NCBI GenBank assembly: GCA_035690495.1
Contig: DASSKK010000012.1
Span: forward strand, 1 to 49,743
Origin: DASSKK01 sp035690495
Lineage (GTDB): Bacteria; Actinomycetota; Actinomycetes; Propionibacteriales; Nocardioidaceae
Length of the DNA stretch: 49,743 bases
Reading direction: 5' to 3'
Every line of letters begins with the position of its first letter. Position 1 is the first letter of the stretch. Made by a program: the position numbers and the translations under genes. Positions 35,184 to 43,502 of this stretch are shown one piece after another. Under the pieces are notes generated by a model. That model had not been told where the DNA came from, did not search any database, and worked only from the letters and a program-made list of their open reading frames with translations.

Positions 35184-35729
35184 GTGCCCGTCGCACCGAT
35201 CCGCCTGTTCGGCGATCCCGTGCTGCGCACCCCGGCGGTGCCGGTCACCGACTTCGACAAGGAGCTGCGCCAGCTGGTCCGGACCCTGGAGGACACCATG
35301 CTGGACGCGCCCGGCTCCGGGCTGGCCGCGCCCCAGATCGGCGTCGGTCTGCGGGTGTTCACGTGGTACGTCGACGACGAGCTCGGCCACCTGGTCAACC
35401 CCAGCCTGGACCTGTCCGAGGAGATCCAGGACGGTCCCGAGGGCTGCCTGTCGCTTCCCGGCCTGACCGTCGACTGCAAGCGGTCGCTGTCGGTGGTCGC
35501 CACCGGGTTCGACATGTACGGCGAGCCGGTGCGCATCGAGGGCTCGCAGCTGCTGGCCCGGGCGCTCCAGCACGAGACCGACCATCTCGACGGGGTGCTG
35601 TTCATCGACAGGCTCGACCGGGAGGCCCGGCGTGCGGCGATGAAGACCATCCGCGAGTCGGACTGGTTCGGCGCCGCCCCACCCCGGATCGCGGTCTCGC
35701 CACACCCCACCAACGGCCTCGCGCTCTGA
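35184..35729 (+). CDS. def: Peptide deformylase
   Basis: Removes the N-formyl group from nascent proteins. All three metal/active-site motifs are present in the 181-residue protein: GSGLAAPQIG (44-53), EGCLSLPG (Cys ligand, near 90) and QHETDHLDGVLF (HExxH, near 132). GTG 35184 has GAGGAG upstream. The stop overlaps the fmt ATG (TGATG). Pairing with fmt is a functional formylation/deformylation unit. Confidence 0.96.
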   Translation: MPVAPIRLFGDPVLRTPAVPVTDFDKELRQLVRTLEDTMLDAPGSGLAAPQIGVGLRVFTWYVDDELGHLVNPSLDLSEEIQDGPEGCLSLPGLTVDCKRSLSVVATGFDMYGEPVRIEGSQLLARALQHETDHLDGVLFIDRLDREARRAAMKTIRESDWFGAAPPRIAVSPHPTNGLAL

Positions 35730-36655
35730 TGCGGGTCGTCTTCGCGGGCACCCCGGACGCGGCGGTGCCGGTGCTCGACGCTATCGCCGCGAGCCGGCAC
35801 GAGCTGGTCGGAGTGGTCACCCGGCCGGACGCTCCCGCCGGCCGGGGCCGCCGGCTGGCCGCCTCACCGGCCGCCGCCCGCGCCGACGAGCTCGGCGTCC
35901 CGGTGCTCAAGCCCGCGAAGCCGCGCGATCCGGACTTCCTGGAGCGGCTGCGGGAGCTCGGCCCGGACTGCTGCCCGGTGGTCGCGTACGGCGCCCTGCT
36001 GCCGCGCAGCGCACTCGACATCCCGGCCCACGGCTGGGTCAACCTGCACTTCTCGCTGCTGCCGGCCTGGCGCGGCGCCGCGCCGGTCCAGCGCGCCCTG
36101 CTCGCCGGCGACGAGCTCACCGGGGCGACGACGTTCCGGATCGTCGAGGCGCTGGACGCGGGCCCGACGTACGGGATGATGACCGAGCCGATCCGGCCCA
36201 CCGACACCGCAGGGGACCTGCTGGCCCGGCTCGCCGAGGGCGGCGCGGAGCTGATGGTGCGCACGCTGGACGGGATCGAGGACGGCTCGCTGGAGGCACG
36301 CGACCAGCCTGCGGACGGAGTCAGCCTCGCACCGAAGATCGCGGTCGAGGACGCCCACATCGACTGGACGCGCCCGGCCGTCGCAGTGGACCGGCAGGTG
36401 CGGGCGTGCACGCCGGCGCCCGGCGCGTGGACGAGCTTCTCGGCGGAGCGGCTGAAGATCGGCCCGGTGCGGCCGGATCCCGACCGGGAGCGCCTGCCTC
36501 CGGGCACGCTCGCGGTGGAGAAGCACGCGGTGTACGCCGGCACCGGCACCGACCCCGTCAGGCTCGGAGAAGTGACCCCCTCCGGCAAGGCCGCGATGGC
36601 CGCCGAGGCATGGGCGCGCGGCGCCCGGGTGCCCGATGGGGCCCGGCTGCAGTGA
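35729..36655 (+). CDS. fmt: Methionyl-tRNA formyltransferase
   Basis: Formylates initiator Met-tRNA with 10-formyl-THF. The 308-residue protein has VFAGTPDAAVPVL at the N-terminus, the catalytic-domain segment NLHFSLLPAWRGAAPVQRA (the usual HxSLLP with Asn upstream) and a C-terminal OB-type domain with LAPKIAVEDAHIDW. The start overlaps the def stop by 1 nt. rsmB begins 7 nt after its stop. Confidence 0.96.
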   Translation: MRVVFAGTPDAAVPVLDAIAASRHELVGVVTRPDAPAGRGRRLAASPAAARADELGVPVLKPAKPRDPDFLERLRELGPDCCPVVAYGALLPRSALDIPAHGWVNLHFSLLPAWRGAAPVQRALLAGDELTGATTFRIVEALDAGPTYGMMTEPIRPTDTAGDLLARLAEGGAELMVRTLDGIEDGSLEARDQPADGVSLAPKIAVEDAHIDWTRPAVAVDRQVRACTPAPGAWTSFSAERLKIGPVRPDPDRERLPPGTLAVEKHAVYAGTGTDPVRLGEVTPSGKAAMAAEAWARGARVPDGARLQ

Positions 36656-36662
36656 CCGGCAG

Positions 36663-38015
36663 ATGAGTGACCTGGCCCGTCTGGCTGCCTTCGACGTGCT
36701 GGCGGCGGTCCGCGAGCAGGACGCCTACGCGAACCTCGCCCTCGCCCGCGTGCTCCGCGAGCACGGCCTCTCAGGACGGGATGCCGCGTTCGTGACCGAG
36801 CTGGTCTCCGGCACCCTTCGACGCCGTGGCAGCTACGACGCGGTGCTGGCCGGCCTGGTGAACCGGCCGCTGGACCGGTTGCAGCCGGCCGTGCTCGACG
36901 TGCTCCGGCTCGGGTGCCACCAGCTGCTCGCGATGCGGGTCGCCCCGCACGCCGCGGTCGCCACGTCGGTGGACCTGGCCCGCAGCCGGGTCGGCCGATC
37001 TCCGACCGGACTGGTCAATGCCGTGCTGCGCAAGGTGGCTGCGCACGACATGGACGCCTGGATGCGGCGGGTCGCGCCCGACCCGGGTGCCGATCCGGTC
37101 GGGTACGCCGCACTCGTGCACTCCCACCCGCGCTGGGTGGTCGAGGCGCTCGCCGAGGCGCTGGGCGAGCGGCGGGACGAGCTGGACGCCTTGCTGGCGG
37201 CCGACAACGACCCCCCGGCGGTGACGCTTGCCGCCCTGCCGGGCCTCGCGGATCCCGCCGAGCTGCCCGGGACACCGACCGGCCGGTCGCCGTACGCCGT
37301 GCTGCTCGACCGAGGCGACCCGGGCGCGGTGGCCGCCGTCGCCGAGGGCCGGGCACGTGTGCAGGACGAGGGGTCGCAGCTGGTCGCATCGGTGGCCGCG
37401 GCCGTCCCGGTCGTGGGACGCGACCAGCGGTGGCTGGACCTGTGCGCGGGCCCGGGTGGGAAGTCCGCCCTGCTGACCGCGCTCGCCGCCGCCCGTCGGC
37501 CGGCGGCGCGGCTGCTCGCCGCCGACCGGGCGCCGCACCGGGCCCGGCTGGTGGCCGCCGCGACGCGTGCCACCGGCTCGGGGGCCCTCGGCGTGATCGC
37601 CGCGGACGGCACCCGGCCGGCCTGGCGCCCGGGATCCTTCGACCGGGTGCTGGTCGACGCGCCCTGCTCCGGGCTGGGGGCCCTGCGCCGGCGACCGGAG
37701 GCTCGGTGGCGCCGGACCCCGCAGGACCTGACGACGCTGGTGCCGTTGCAGCAGGACCTGCTGGCGTCGGCGGTGGACGCGGCGCGCCCGGGAGGAGCGG
37801 TGGTCTACGCGACCTGCTCCCCGGTCCTCGCCGAGACCGCCGAGGTCGTGACCCGGCTGCTCGCCGCACGGCACGACGTACGACTCGAGGACGGTCTCCG
37901 GTTGCTTCCCGGCGTGGAGGACGCGGCGGGGCCGCTGGCCGGCAGCGTCCAGCTGTGGCCGCACCGGCACGGTACGGATGCGATGTTCATCGCCGTGCTG
38001 CGCCGGGACGGGTAG
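36663..38015 (+). CDS. rsmB: 16S rRNA (cytosine-C5) methyltransferase RsmB/Sun
   Basis: Methylates a cytosine of 16S rRNA (C967 in E. coli). The 450-residue protein has an N-terminal NusB-like RNA-binding domain (DAAFVTELVSGTLRRR, LDVLRLGCHQLLAM) and a C-terminal Rossmann methyltransferase domain with LDLCAGPGGKS near residue 259, the DAPCSGLGALRRRPEARWRR segment near 338 and the catalytic Cys in VVYATCSP. ATG 36663 gives the canonical N-terminus. The last 29 nt overlap the 3' end of the convergent MFS gene. Confidence 0.95.
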   Translation: MSDLARLAAFDVLAAVREQDAYANLALARVLREHGLSGRDAAFVTELVSGTLRRRGSYDAVLAGLVNRPLDRLQPAVLDVLRLGCHQLLAMRVAPHAAVATSVDLARSRVGRSPTGLVNAVLRKVAAHDMDAWMRRVAPDPGADPVGYAALVHSHPRWVVEALAEALGERRDELDALLAADNDPPAVTLAALPGLADPAELPGTPTGRSPYAVLLDRGDPGAVAAVAEGRARVQDEGSQLVASVAAAVPVVGRDQRWLDLCAGPGGKSALLTALAAARRPAARLLAADRAPHRARLVAAATRATGSGALGVIAADGTRPAWRPGSFDRVLVDAPCSGLGALRRRPEARWRRTPQDLTTLVPLQQDLLASAVDAARPGGAVVYATCSPVLAETAEVVTRLLAARHDVRLEDGLRLLPGVEDAAGPLAGSVQLWPHRHGTDAMFIAVLRRDG

Positions 38016-39162
38016 CGGGCGCGGCGATTGCCCCGACGACCAGCACCGCGAGGACGACCAGCAGCGCGTGCAGGATCCCCACGTGCGAGGCGAGGAAGCC
38101 GACGAACGGCGGCCCCGCGAGGAACGCGGTGTAGCCGATGGAGGAGACCACGCTGACCCGGGCGGCGGCATGCGCCGGGTCGTCCGCCCCGGCGCTCATC
38201 CCGACCGGGAACCCCAGCGAGGCGCCCAGGCCCCAGACCGCGGCACCGAGCAGCGCCCACGGGAACCCGGCGAACACCACCACCAGGACGCCGGCAGCCG
38301 CGCACAGCGCCGTGAGCCGGAGTACGACGACCCTTCCGTACCGGTCGAGCACCAGCGGGCCGACCACCCGGCCGAGCGTCATTGCAGCCACGAACACCGC
38401 GAACCCGGCGACCCCGGAAGCGTTCGAGACGTGGTAGCCGTCGACCAGGCCGAGGGCGAGCCAGTCGTTCGCGGACCCCTCGGTGAATGCGAAGCACAGC
38501 ACGATCAGCCCGATGGCGAGCACGCGTGGCTCGGTCCACGCACGCAGTGCGTGCCGGCGGGGTGTCGCGGCCTGCCCGTGCGCCGCGTGCACCGGCAGGA
38601 ACCAGAAGCAGGCCGTCTGGGTGGCGACAAGGCACACTGCCGCGATCACCAGGAGGTGCACGCCCACGGGCACGTGCACGGCGTTCGCTCCGGCGCCCAG
38701 CAATGCCCCGGCAACCGTGCCGATGCTGAACGACGCGTGGAAGTGCGGCATCACCGACCGCCCCCAGCGACGTTCGACCTCGGCACCTTCGACGTTCATC
38801 GACACGTCCCACGAACCTGAGCCGATCCCGTAGCCGAACATCCCCACCACCAGCAGCCACAGCGCACCTGCGCTCGGCGCCAGGGCCATGGCTGCAAGGC
38901 CGATGCTGGCGAGCAGGCAGCCCGCCCGCACCGTGGTGCGAGCGCCCAGGCGGGCCACCACCGAACCTGTCGCGGGCAGTGCCAGCACCGCTCCCGCAGA
39001 GGCAGACAAGAGCACGAGGCCGACCTGCTGGTCGGCCAGCGTGAACCTGTCGCGGAACGTGGGCACCCGGGACACCCAGCTGGACATCATCAGCCCGTTG
39101 GTCGCGAACACTGCGAGCACGGCCAGACGTGCCCGGGGGATCGCACGAGCGGTCGCAGACAC
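37987..39162 (-). CDS. MFS transporter
   Basis: A major facilitator of 391 residues with about twelve hydrophobic segments and a cytoplasmic loop near the middle (HAAHGQAATPRRHALRAW). VVARLGARTTVR between helices 2 and 3 fits the family's conserved inter-helix motif. It resembles the FucP/YbjJ-like group, but the substrate is unknown. GTG 39162 is preferred (MSATARAIPRARLAVLAV); a TTG three codons earlier is possible. It is divergent from rpe with only 40 nt between starts, and convergent with rsmB. Confidence 0.85.
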   Translation of the reverse strand: MSATARAIPRARLAVLAVFATNGLMMSSWVSRVPTFRDRFTLADQQVGLVLLSASAGAVLALPATGSVVARLGARTTVRAGCLLASIGLAAMALAPSAGALWLLVVGMFGYGIGSGSWDVSMNVEGAEVERRWGRSVMPHFHASFSIGTVAGALLGAGANAVHVPVGVHLLVIAAVCLVATQTACFWFLPVHAAHGQAATPRRHALRAWTEPRVLAIGLIVLCFAFTEGSANDWLALGLVDGYHVSNASGVAGFAVFVAAMTLGRVVGPLVLDRYGRVVVLRLTALCAAAGVLVVVFAGFPWALLGAAVWGLGASLGFPVGMSAGADDPAHAAARVSVVSSIGYTAFLAGPPFVGFLASHVGILHALLVVLAVLVVGAIAAPATRPGAARR

Positions 39163-39187
39163 GGGCGCCAACGTATCGCCCCGGCAC

Positions 39188-39193
39188 TAGGAT
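39188..39193 (+). promoter_or_regulatory. Probable -10 element for rpe (TAGGAT)
   Basis: TAGGAT lies 9 nt before the rpe ATG, so the mRNA would be leaderless or nearly so. The same 40-bp interval must hold the divergent MFS promoter. Confidence 0.5.
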
Positions 39194-39202
39194 CGAGCCA
39201 TC

Positions 39203-39871
39203 ATGGGCATCCAGATCGCACCGAGCATCCTCGCCGCCGACTTCGCGCATCTCGCCGAGGAGGCCGGCCGGGTCGGCAACGCCGACTGGCTGCACGTGGA
39301 CGTGATGGACAACCACTTCGTGCCGAACCTGACGCTGGGCACCCAGGCGGTGGAGGCGCTCGGCAAGGCCAGTCCGATCCCGATGGACTGCCACCTGATG
39401 ATCGAGGACCCGGACAGGTGGGCTCCGTCGTACGTCGAGGCCGGCGCTCGGTCGGTGACCTTCCACGCCGAAGCCGCCGCCGCACCGGTGCGGCTGGCCC
39501 GCGAGCTCCACGCGCTCGGCGCTCGGGCGGGTCTCGGGCTGCGTCCGGCCACCCCGGTCGAGCCCTACGCCGAGCTGCTCCCTGAGTTCGACATGCTGCT
39601 GGTGATGACCGTGGAGCCCGGATTCGGCGGACAGGAGTTCCTCGACGTGTGCCTGCCGAAGATCCGTCGGGCCCGGCAGCTGATCACCCAGTACGGGCTG
39701 GACCTGTGGGTGCAGGTCGACGGCGGCATCTCCCTGGAGACCGCCGAACGGTGCGCCGAGGCCGGCGCCGACGTGTTCGTGGCCGGCTCGGCGGTGTTCG
39801 GTGCCGACGCCCCGGAGGCGATGGTGGACGCGTTGCGCAAAAGCGCCGAGTCGGCGCATCTGCGGGGCTAG
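39203..39871 (+). CDS. rpe: Ribulose-phosphate 3-epimerase
   Basis: Interconverts ribulose-5-phosphate and xylulose-5-phosphate. The 222-residue TIM barrel shows PSILAADFAHL, LHVDVMDNHFVPNLTLG with metal/catalytic Asp, DCHLMIEDP, MTVEPGFGGQEF, VQVDGGIS and AGSAVFG, all standard. Ribulose-5-phosphate is also the RibB substrate, so its place next to the rib genes makes metabolic sense. Its TAG stop overlaps the proposed -10 of the next gene. Confidence 0.97.
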   Translation: MGIQIAPSILAADFAHLAEEAGRVGNADWLHVDVMDNHFVPNLTLGTQAVEALGKASPIPMDCHLMIEDPDRWAPSYVEAGARSVTFHAEAAAAPVRLARELHALGARAGLGLRPATPVEPYAELLPEFDMLLVMTVEPGFGGQEFLDVCLPKIRRARQLITQYGLDLWVQVDGGISLETAERCAEAGADVFVAGSAVFGADAPEAMVDALRKSAESAHLRG

Positions 39872-39874
39872 ACT
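39869..39874 (+). promoter_or_regulatory. Probable -10 element for the GGDEF gene (TAGACT), overlapping the rpe stop codon
   Basis: TAGACT begins with the rpe TAG stop codon and would start transcription near 39881, about 88 nt upstream of the GGDEF gene ATG. Confidence 0.4.
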
Positions 39875-39968
39875 TGCGCTTCGGGTGGGGATGAGTGCCG
39901 GAGCGCGGCAGATTGCGCCGACTCGGCACCTGGAGGCGCTTTCTCGGGCGTGCCGGGAGGGATGACGC

Positions 39969-40784
39969 ATGGGCAAGCACGCCATGGAGCCTCCACGCGG
40001 CAGACCGGGGCGACGGCTGCTGTCCCGGTGGGGCCCGAGGCGGTTCGCGCTGGCCTTCGGAGGCTGGTCGGTGCTCGTGTCCGTCCTGGTCACCGTGGTC
40101 GTGCAGGCGGTGCTGTTCGGCGGGCAGGTCCTGCTCGGTCTGCTCGTCGCCGTCGTGGTGCCCGCCCTGCTGGCGCCCCCGCTGGCGTGGTACCTTGCCA
40201 GCCTCGCAGTCGAGGCCGAGGACGCCTGGCGGGTCGCGGAACGGCTCGCCGCCACCGACGCGCTGACCGGCCTGTTGAACCGGCGCCGCTTCCATGAGGT
40301 GGGGGTGCCCGCCTTCCAGAGCGCCCAGGCCGCCGAGGAGCCGATGGCGGTGCTGCTGCTCGACGTGGACAACTTCAAGTCGGTCAACGACCGCTTCGGC
40401 CACGCCGTCGGCGACCGGTTGCTGCAGCATGTGGCGCTCGCCTGTGAGAGCCAGTTGCGCGACACCGACGTGCTCGCCCGCTGGGGAGGCGAGGAGTTCG
40501 TCGTACTCCTGCCGGCAGCGACCGCCACCACCGCGCTGGAGATCGGCGAACGGCTGCGGGCCGCTGTCGAGGGTCTGCGGGTCGACGTACGACACGGGCA
40601 GGTCGTCTCGCCGACGGTCAGCATCGGGGTCAACGCGGGAACCGCGGTCACATCCGTGTCCGGCGGGCCCGAAGGCTTCGACGGTGCACCGGAGTTCGAC
40701 CGCTTCATCGAGGGCGCGGACCGGGCGATGTACGCCGCCAAGCGAGGCGGGAAGAACCGGGTCAGCTCCCTCACCCCCGCCTGA
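39969..40784 (+). CDS. Membrane-bound diguanylate cyclase (GGDEF)
   Basis: Predicted to make cyclic di-GMP from two GTP. The 271-residue protein has two hydrophobic helices (about 27-50 and 52-77), a short helical linker (LAVEAEDAWRVAERLA) and one GGDEF domain starting at TDALTGLLNRRRF. The active site is RWGGEEF (GGEEF at 173-177), and an inhibitory I-site RDTD (164-167) is five residues upstream, so product inhibition is likely. The metal-binding LLDVDNFKSVND is intact. There is no separate sensor domain, only the membrane part. It lies between rpe and the FMN riboswitch. Confidence 0.93.
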   Translation: MGKHAMEPPRGRPGRRLLSRWGPRRFALAFGGWSVLVSVLVTVVVQAVLFGGQVLLGLLVAVVVPALLAPPLAWYLASLAVEAEDAWRVAERLAATDALTGLLNRRRFHEVGVPAFQSAQAAEEPMAVLLLDVDNFKSVNDRFGHAVGDRLLQHVALACESQLRDTDVLARWGGEEFVVLLPAATATTALEIGERLRAAVEGLRVDVRHGQVVSPTVSIGVNAGTAVTSVSGGPEGFDGAPEFDRFIEGADRAMYAAKRGGKNRVSSLTPA

Positions 40785-40873
40785 CCCGCCGACGTCGGAG
40801 GTGGGGAGGGTCACGTATCCCTCTGCGCGCGGATGTGGCAGGCTGAGGGCGACGAGTGAACAGCTCGCGTGCT

Positions 40874-41000
40874 CTGGGGTCGGTGCAATTCCGAGCCGGC
40901 GGTGACAGTCCGCGACCCGGCCGCGCAGTGTCCTTCGGGACGGGCGGCCGGTTGACCAGGTGGAACTCCTGGACCGACGGTGAGAGTCCGGATGGGAAGC
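40874..41000 (+). promoter_or_regulatory. FMN riboswitch (RFN element) of the riboflavin operon
   Basis: Conserved RFN blocks occur in order: GGTCGGTGCAATTCCGAGCC, GGCGGTGACAGTCCGCGAC, a variable GC-rich hairpin, GACCAGGTGGAACTCCTGG, and ACCGACGGTGAGAGTCCGGA followed by TGGGAAG. It lies 90 nt upstream of ribD. The segment 41001-41090 is GC-rich with possible hairpins and would be the expression platform; in actinobacteria control is usually by hiding the ribosome-binding site. FMN should repress ribD-ribH. Confidence 0.96.
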
Positions 41001-41090
41001 GCACGCAGGTGCTGGTCGTCCGCGCCGCCGTCGCGGCGCCTGCGGCCGCGCCGTCCGCCCCGGAGCCCGCGCCGGGACGAGAGGCGAGCG

Positions 41091-42170
41091 GTGGCCGAGG
41101 AATTCACCGACGCAGAACGTCGCGCGATGGCCCGCGCCCTCGACCTCGCCGTGACGCCGGGCGTGCCGTTCGGCCCCAACCCGCGCGTCGGATGCGTGCT
41201 GCTGGCCCCGGACGGAACGACTCTCGCCGAAGGACACCACGCAGGTGCCGGCACGCCTCATGCCGAGGTCGACGCCCTTTCCCGAGCCTGCGGACGCGTG
41301 CACGGGGCGACCGCCGTGGTCTCCCTCGAACCGTGCGCCCACACCGGCCGGACCGGGCCCTGCGTGACCGCCCTCATCGACGCGGGGGTCAGTCGGGTGG
41401 TCTACGCGCAGAGGGACCCCAACCCGGTCGCCTCCGGCGGCGCCCCGGTGCTGCGGGCCGCGGGGGTAGACGTGGCCGGCGGGCTTCTCGACGAATGCGC
41501 CGCCTACGTCAACCGCGCCTGGGCGTTCGGGATCGAGCACCACCGGCCTCTGGTGACGTGGAAGTTCGCGGCGACGCTGGACGGCCGCAGCGCCGCCGCG
41601 GACGGGACGTCCCGCTGGATCAGCTCCCCGGCCGCGCGCGTCGACAGCCATCGACTGCGGGCACAGTGCGACACCATCCTGGTAGGAACCGGCACCGTTC
41701 TCGGGGACGACCCGGAGCTCACCGTGCGCGACGACCAGAACCGCCCGCTGCCCCGGGAACACCAGCTGCTGCGCGTGGTGATGGGGCTGCGACCGGTGCC
41801 AGAGGACCGGAGGATACGCAACGCCGAGGCGGACACCGTCGTCCTCGCGACCAGAGATCCCGCCGAGGTGCTCGCCGAGCTCTTCGACCGTGGACGGCGG
41901 CACGTGTTCCTCGAGGGCGGTCCGACGCTGGCGGCGGCGTTCGTGTGCGCCGGCCTCGTCGACGAGGTCGTGGGGTACGTCGCTCCGATGATGCTGGGCG
42001 CGGGACGGTCCGCGGTCGGGGATCTGGGAATCGACACGATCGCGGACGCCTTGCACCTTGGTGTCCAGGAAGTCGCCGTGCTGGGATCCGGGGCGGACAC
42101 CAACGTCCGGCTGACCATGGCCCCCCAGCGGCCGATCACGCAGGCCGAACCCGCACAGAGGGAGGACTGA
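41091..42170 (+). CDS. ribD: Bifunctional diaminohydroxyphosphoribosylaminopyrimidine deaminase/reductase
   Basis: Two consecutive steps of riboflavin synthesis. The 359-residue protein has an N-terminal deaminase domain with zinc motifs HAEVDAL (near residue 58) and EPCAHTGRTGPC (near 80) and a C-terminal NADPH-dependent reductase domain with VTWKFAATLDGRSAA, GTGTVLGDDPELTVR and FLEGGPTLAAAFV. GTG 41091 gives the family N-terminus; the frame is open to 40980 inside the riboswitch, which I reject as start. ribE follows after 1 nt. Confidence 0.95.
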   Translation: MAEEFTDAERRAMARALDLAVTPGVPFGPNPRVGCVLLAPDGTTLAEGHHAGAGTPHAEVDALSRACGRVHGATAVVSLEPCAHTGRTGPCVTALIDAGVSRVVYAQRDPNPVASGGAPVLRAAGVDVAGGLLDECAAYVNRAWAFGIEHHRPLVTWKFAATLDGRSAAADGTSRWISSPAARVDSHRLRAQCDTILVGTGTVLGDDPELTVRDDQNRPLPREHQLLRVVMGLRPVPEDRRIRNAEADTVVLATRDPAEVLAELFDRGRRHVFLEGGPTLAAAFVCAGLVDEVVGYVAPMMLGAGRSAVGDLGIDTIADALHLGVQEVAVLGSGADTNVRLTMAPQRPITQAEPAQRED

Positions 42171-42171
42171 C

Positions 42172-42807
42172 ATGTTCACCGGCATCGTCGAGGAGATCGG
42201 AGTCGTGGAGGCCGTCGTCGACCAGCAGGACGCGATCCGGCTCACCGTGCGGGGGCCGCGCGTCGCGGCCGGCACCCGGCTCGGCGACTCGATCGCGGTC
42301 GAGGGCTGCTGCCTGACGGTCGCGGAGGTCTCGACAGGCTCGACCACCGGGGGGACAGGCTCGACCGGGTTCACTGCGGACGTGATGCGGGAGAGTCTCG
42401 ACAGGACCACCCTGGGCTCACTGCGGGCCGGCGATCGTGTCAACCTGGAACGCGCCCTCACGCCCGACACCAGGCTCGGCGGGCACCTCGTGCAGGGACA
42501 CGTGGACGGCGCCGGCGAGCTCGTGTCCCGCACCCCTTCCGAGCACTGGGAGCTGGTGCGGATCCGGTTCCCGGCTGCCCTGTCGCGCTACCTGGCCTCG
42601 AAGGGCTCCATTGCCGTGGACGGCATCTCGCTGACCGTGGTCGACGTGGACGACGAGACGTGCACGTTCGGGGTCTCGTTGATCCCCGAGACGCTCGCGC
42701 GCACGACGCTGGGCACCAAGCAGGCCGGGAGCCGGGTGAACCTGGAGGTGGACGTGATCGCCAAGTACGTCGAACGGCTGGTCTCGACAGGTGGGGCAAC
42801 CCCGTGA
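42172..42807 (+). CDS. ribE: Riboflavin synthase (alpha chain type)
   Basis: Dismutates two 6,7-dimethyl-8-ribityllumazine to riboflavin. The 211-residue protein has the internal twofold repeat: MFTGIVEEIGVV and VEGCCLTV in the first half, LVQGHVDGAGEL and VDGISLTVVDV in the second. Between VEGCCLTVAEV and FTADVMRESLD a short repeat adds about a dozen residues (STGSTTGGTGST), read in frame. The last codons (RLVSTGGATP) also resemble the start of such a repeat. The stop overlaps the ATG of ribM. Confidence 0.95.
   Translation: MFTGIVEEIGVVEAVVDQQDAIRLTVRGPRVAAGTRLGDSIAVEGCCLTVAEVSTGSTTGGTGSTGFTADVMRESLDRTTLGSLRAGDRVNLERALTPDTRLGGHLVQGHVDGAGELVSRTPSEHWELVRIRFPAALSRYLASKGSIAVDGISLTVVDVDDETCTFGVSLIPETLARTTLGTKQAGSRVNLEVDVIAKYVERLVSTGGATP
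42327..42366 (+). repeat. Short palindromic repeats (type B) inserted in frame in ribE
   Basis: GGTCTCGACAGGCTCGACCACCGG (42327-42350), written as GGTCTCGACAGG then CTCGACCACCGG, is followed by a partial copy GACAGGCTCGACC (42354-42366). The outer ends resemble those of the GGTTTCGAG...CTCAACCACC repeats in the pyr genes. Confidence 0.7.
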
Positions 42808-43502
42808 TGCACCTGCTGACGTGGCTCTACGACGCCCACGTCTCCATCGCCGGGCATCCGATCACCTGGCGGGAGATCCTCGGCAACGCCTTCGGGTTCG
42901 CCTCCGCGATCGGCGGGATGCGCCGGCGGGTGTGGGCGTGGCCGGTCGGCATCGTCGGCAACGTCCTGCTGTTCACGGTGTTCATCGCTGCGACGTTCAG
43001 CGCCACCGCGCAGGTGCCCTTGTTCGGTCAGGCCGGTCGGCAGGTGTTCTTCGTGATCACCAGCGTCTACGGCTGGGTGCGCTGGAACCAGCACCGCCGC
43101 CTCCGAGGTGCCGACCGTCCGGCGATCACGCCCCGCTGGGCCAGCGCCACGGAGCGGGCGACCTACCTCGTGGTGGCCGCGGGCGGTGTGCTGGTCTGTC
43201 AGTGGCTGTTCAGCGTCATCGGCGCGGGCTGGCCGGCACCGCGCTGGTACTTCTGGTGCGACGCGTGGATCTTCGTCGGCTCGATGCTGGCCACCTACGC
43301 GATGGCGCGCGGCTGGACCGACTTCTGGTTGACCTGGATCGCGGTCGACGTCGTCGGCGTCCCGTTGCTGTGGCACTCCCACTACTACCCGACCGCAGTG
43401 CTGTACGTCGTCTACGCAGGCCTGGTGCTCTACGGTTTCACGGTGTGGCTGCACGCCGGCCGCGACGAGCGGGAACCGGTCGGCGAGGAGGTGGCGGCAT
43501 GA
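42807..43502 (+). CDS. ribM: Riboflavin transporter of the PnuC family (RibM)
   Basis: A 231-residue membrane protein with about seven hydrophobic segments and the PnuC-family regions WREILGNAFGFASAIGG, WAWPVGIVGNVLLF, VYGWVRW and a later PRWYFWCDAWIFVGSMLATYAMA. PnuC proteins usually carry nicotinamide riboside, but members inside FMN-riboswitch-controlled rib operons of Corynebacterium and Streptomyces are riboflavin uptake proteins (RibM). The location between ribE and ribBA, with 4-nt overlaps on both sides, strongly supports RibM. Confidence 0.9.
   Translation: MHLLTWLYDAHVSIAGHPITWREILGNAFGFASAIGGMRRRVWAWPVGIVGNVLLFTVFIAATFSATAQVPLFGQAGRQVFFVITSVYGWVRWNQHRRLRGADRPAITPRWASATERATYLVVAAGGVLVCQWLFSVIGAGWPAPRWYFWCDAWIFVGSMLATYAMARGWTDFWLTWIAVDVVGVPLLWHSHYYPTAVLYVVYAGLVLYGFTVWLHAGRDEREPVGEEVAA

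Noticed and set aside
37805..40774. A nearly 1,000-codon minus-strand open frame across rsmB, MFS, rpe and the GGDEF gene
   Set aside because: It runs through several well-supported genes in another frame and shows no protein family features.
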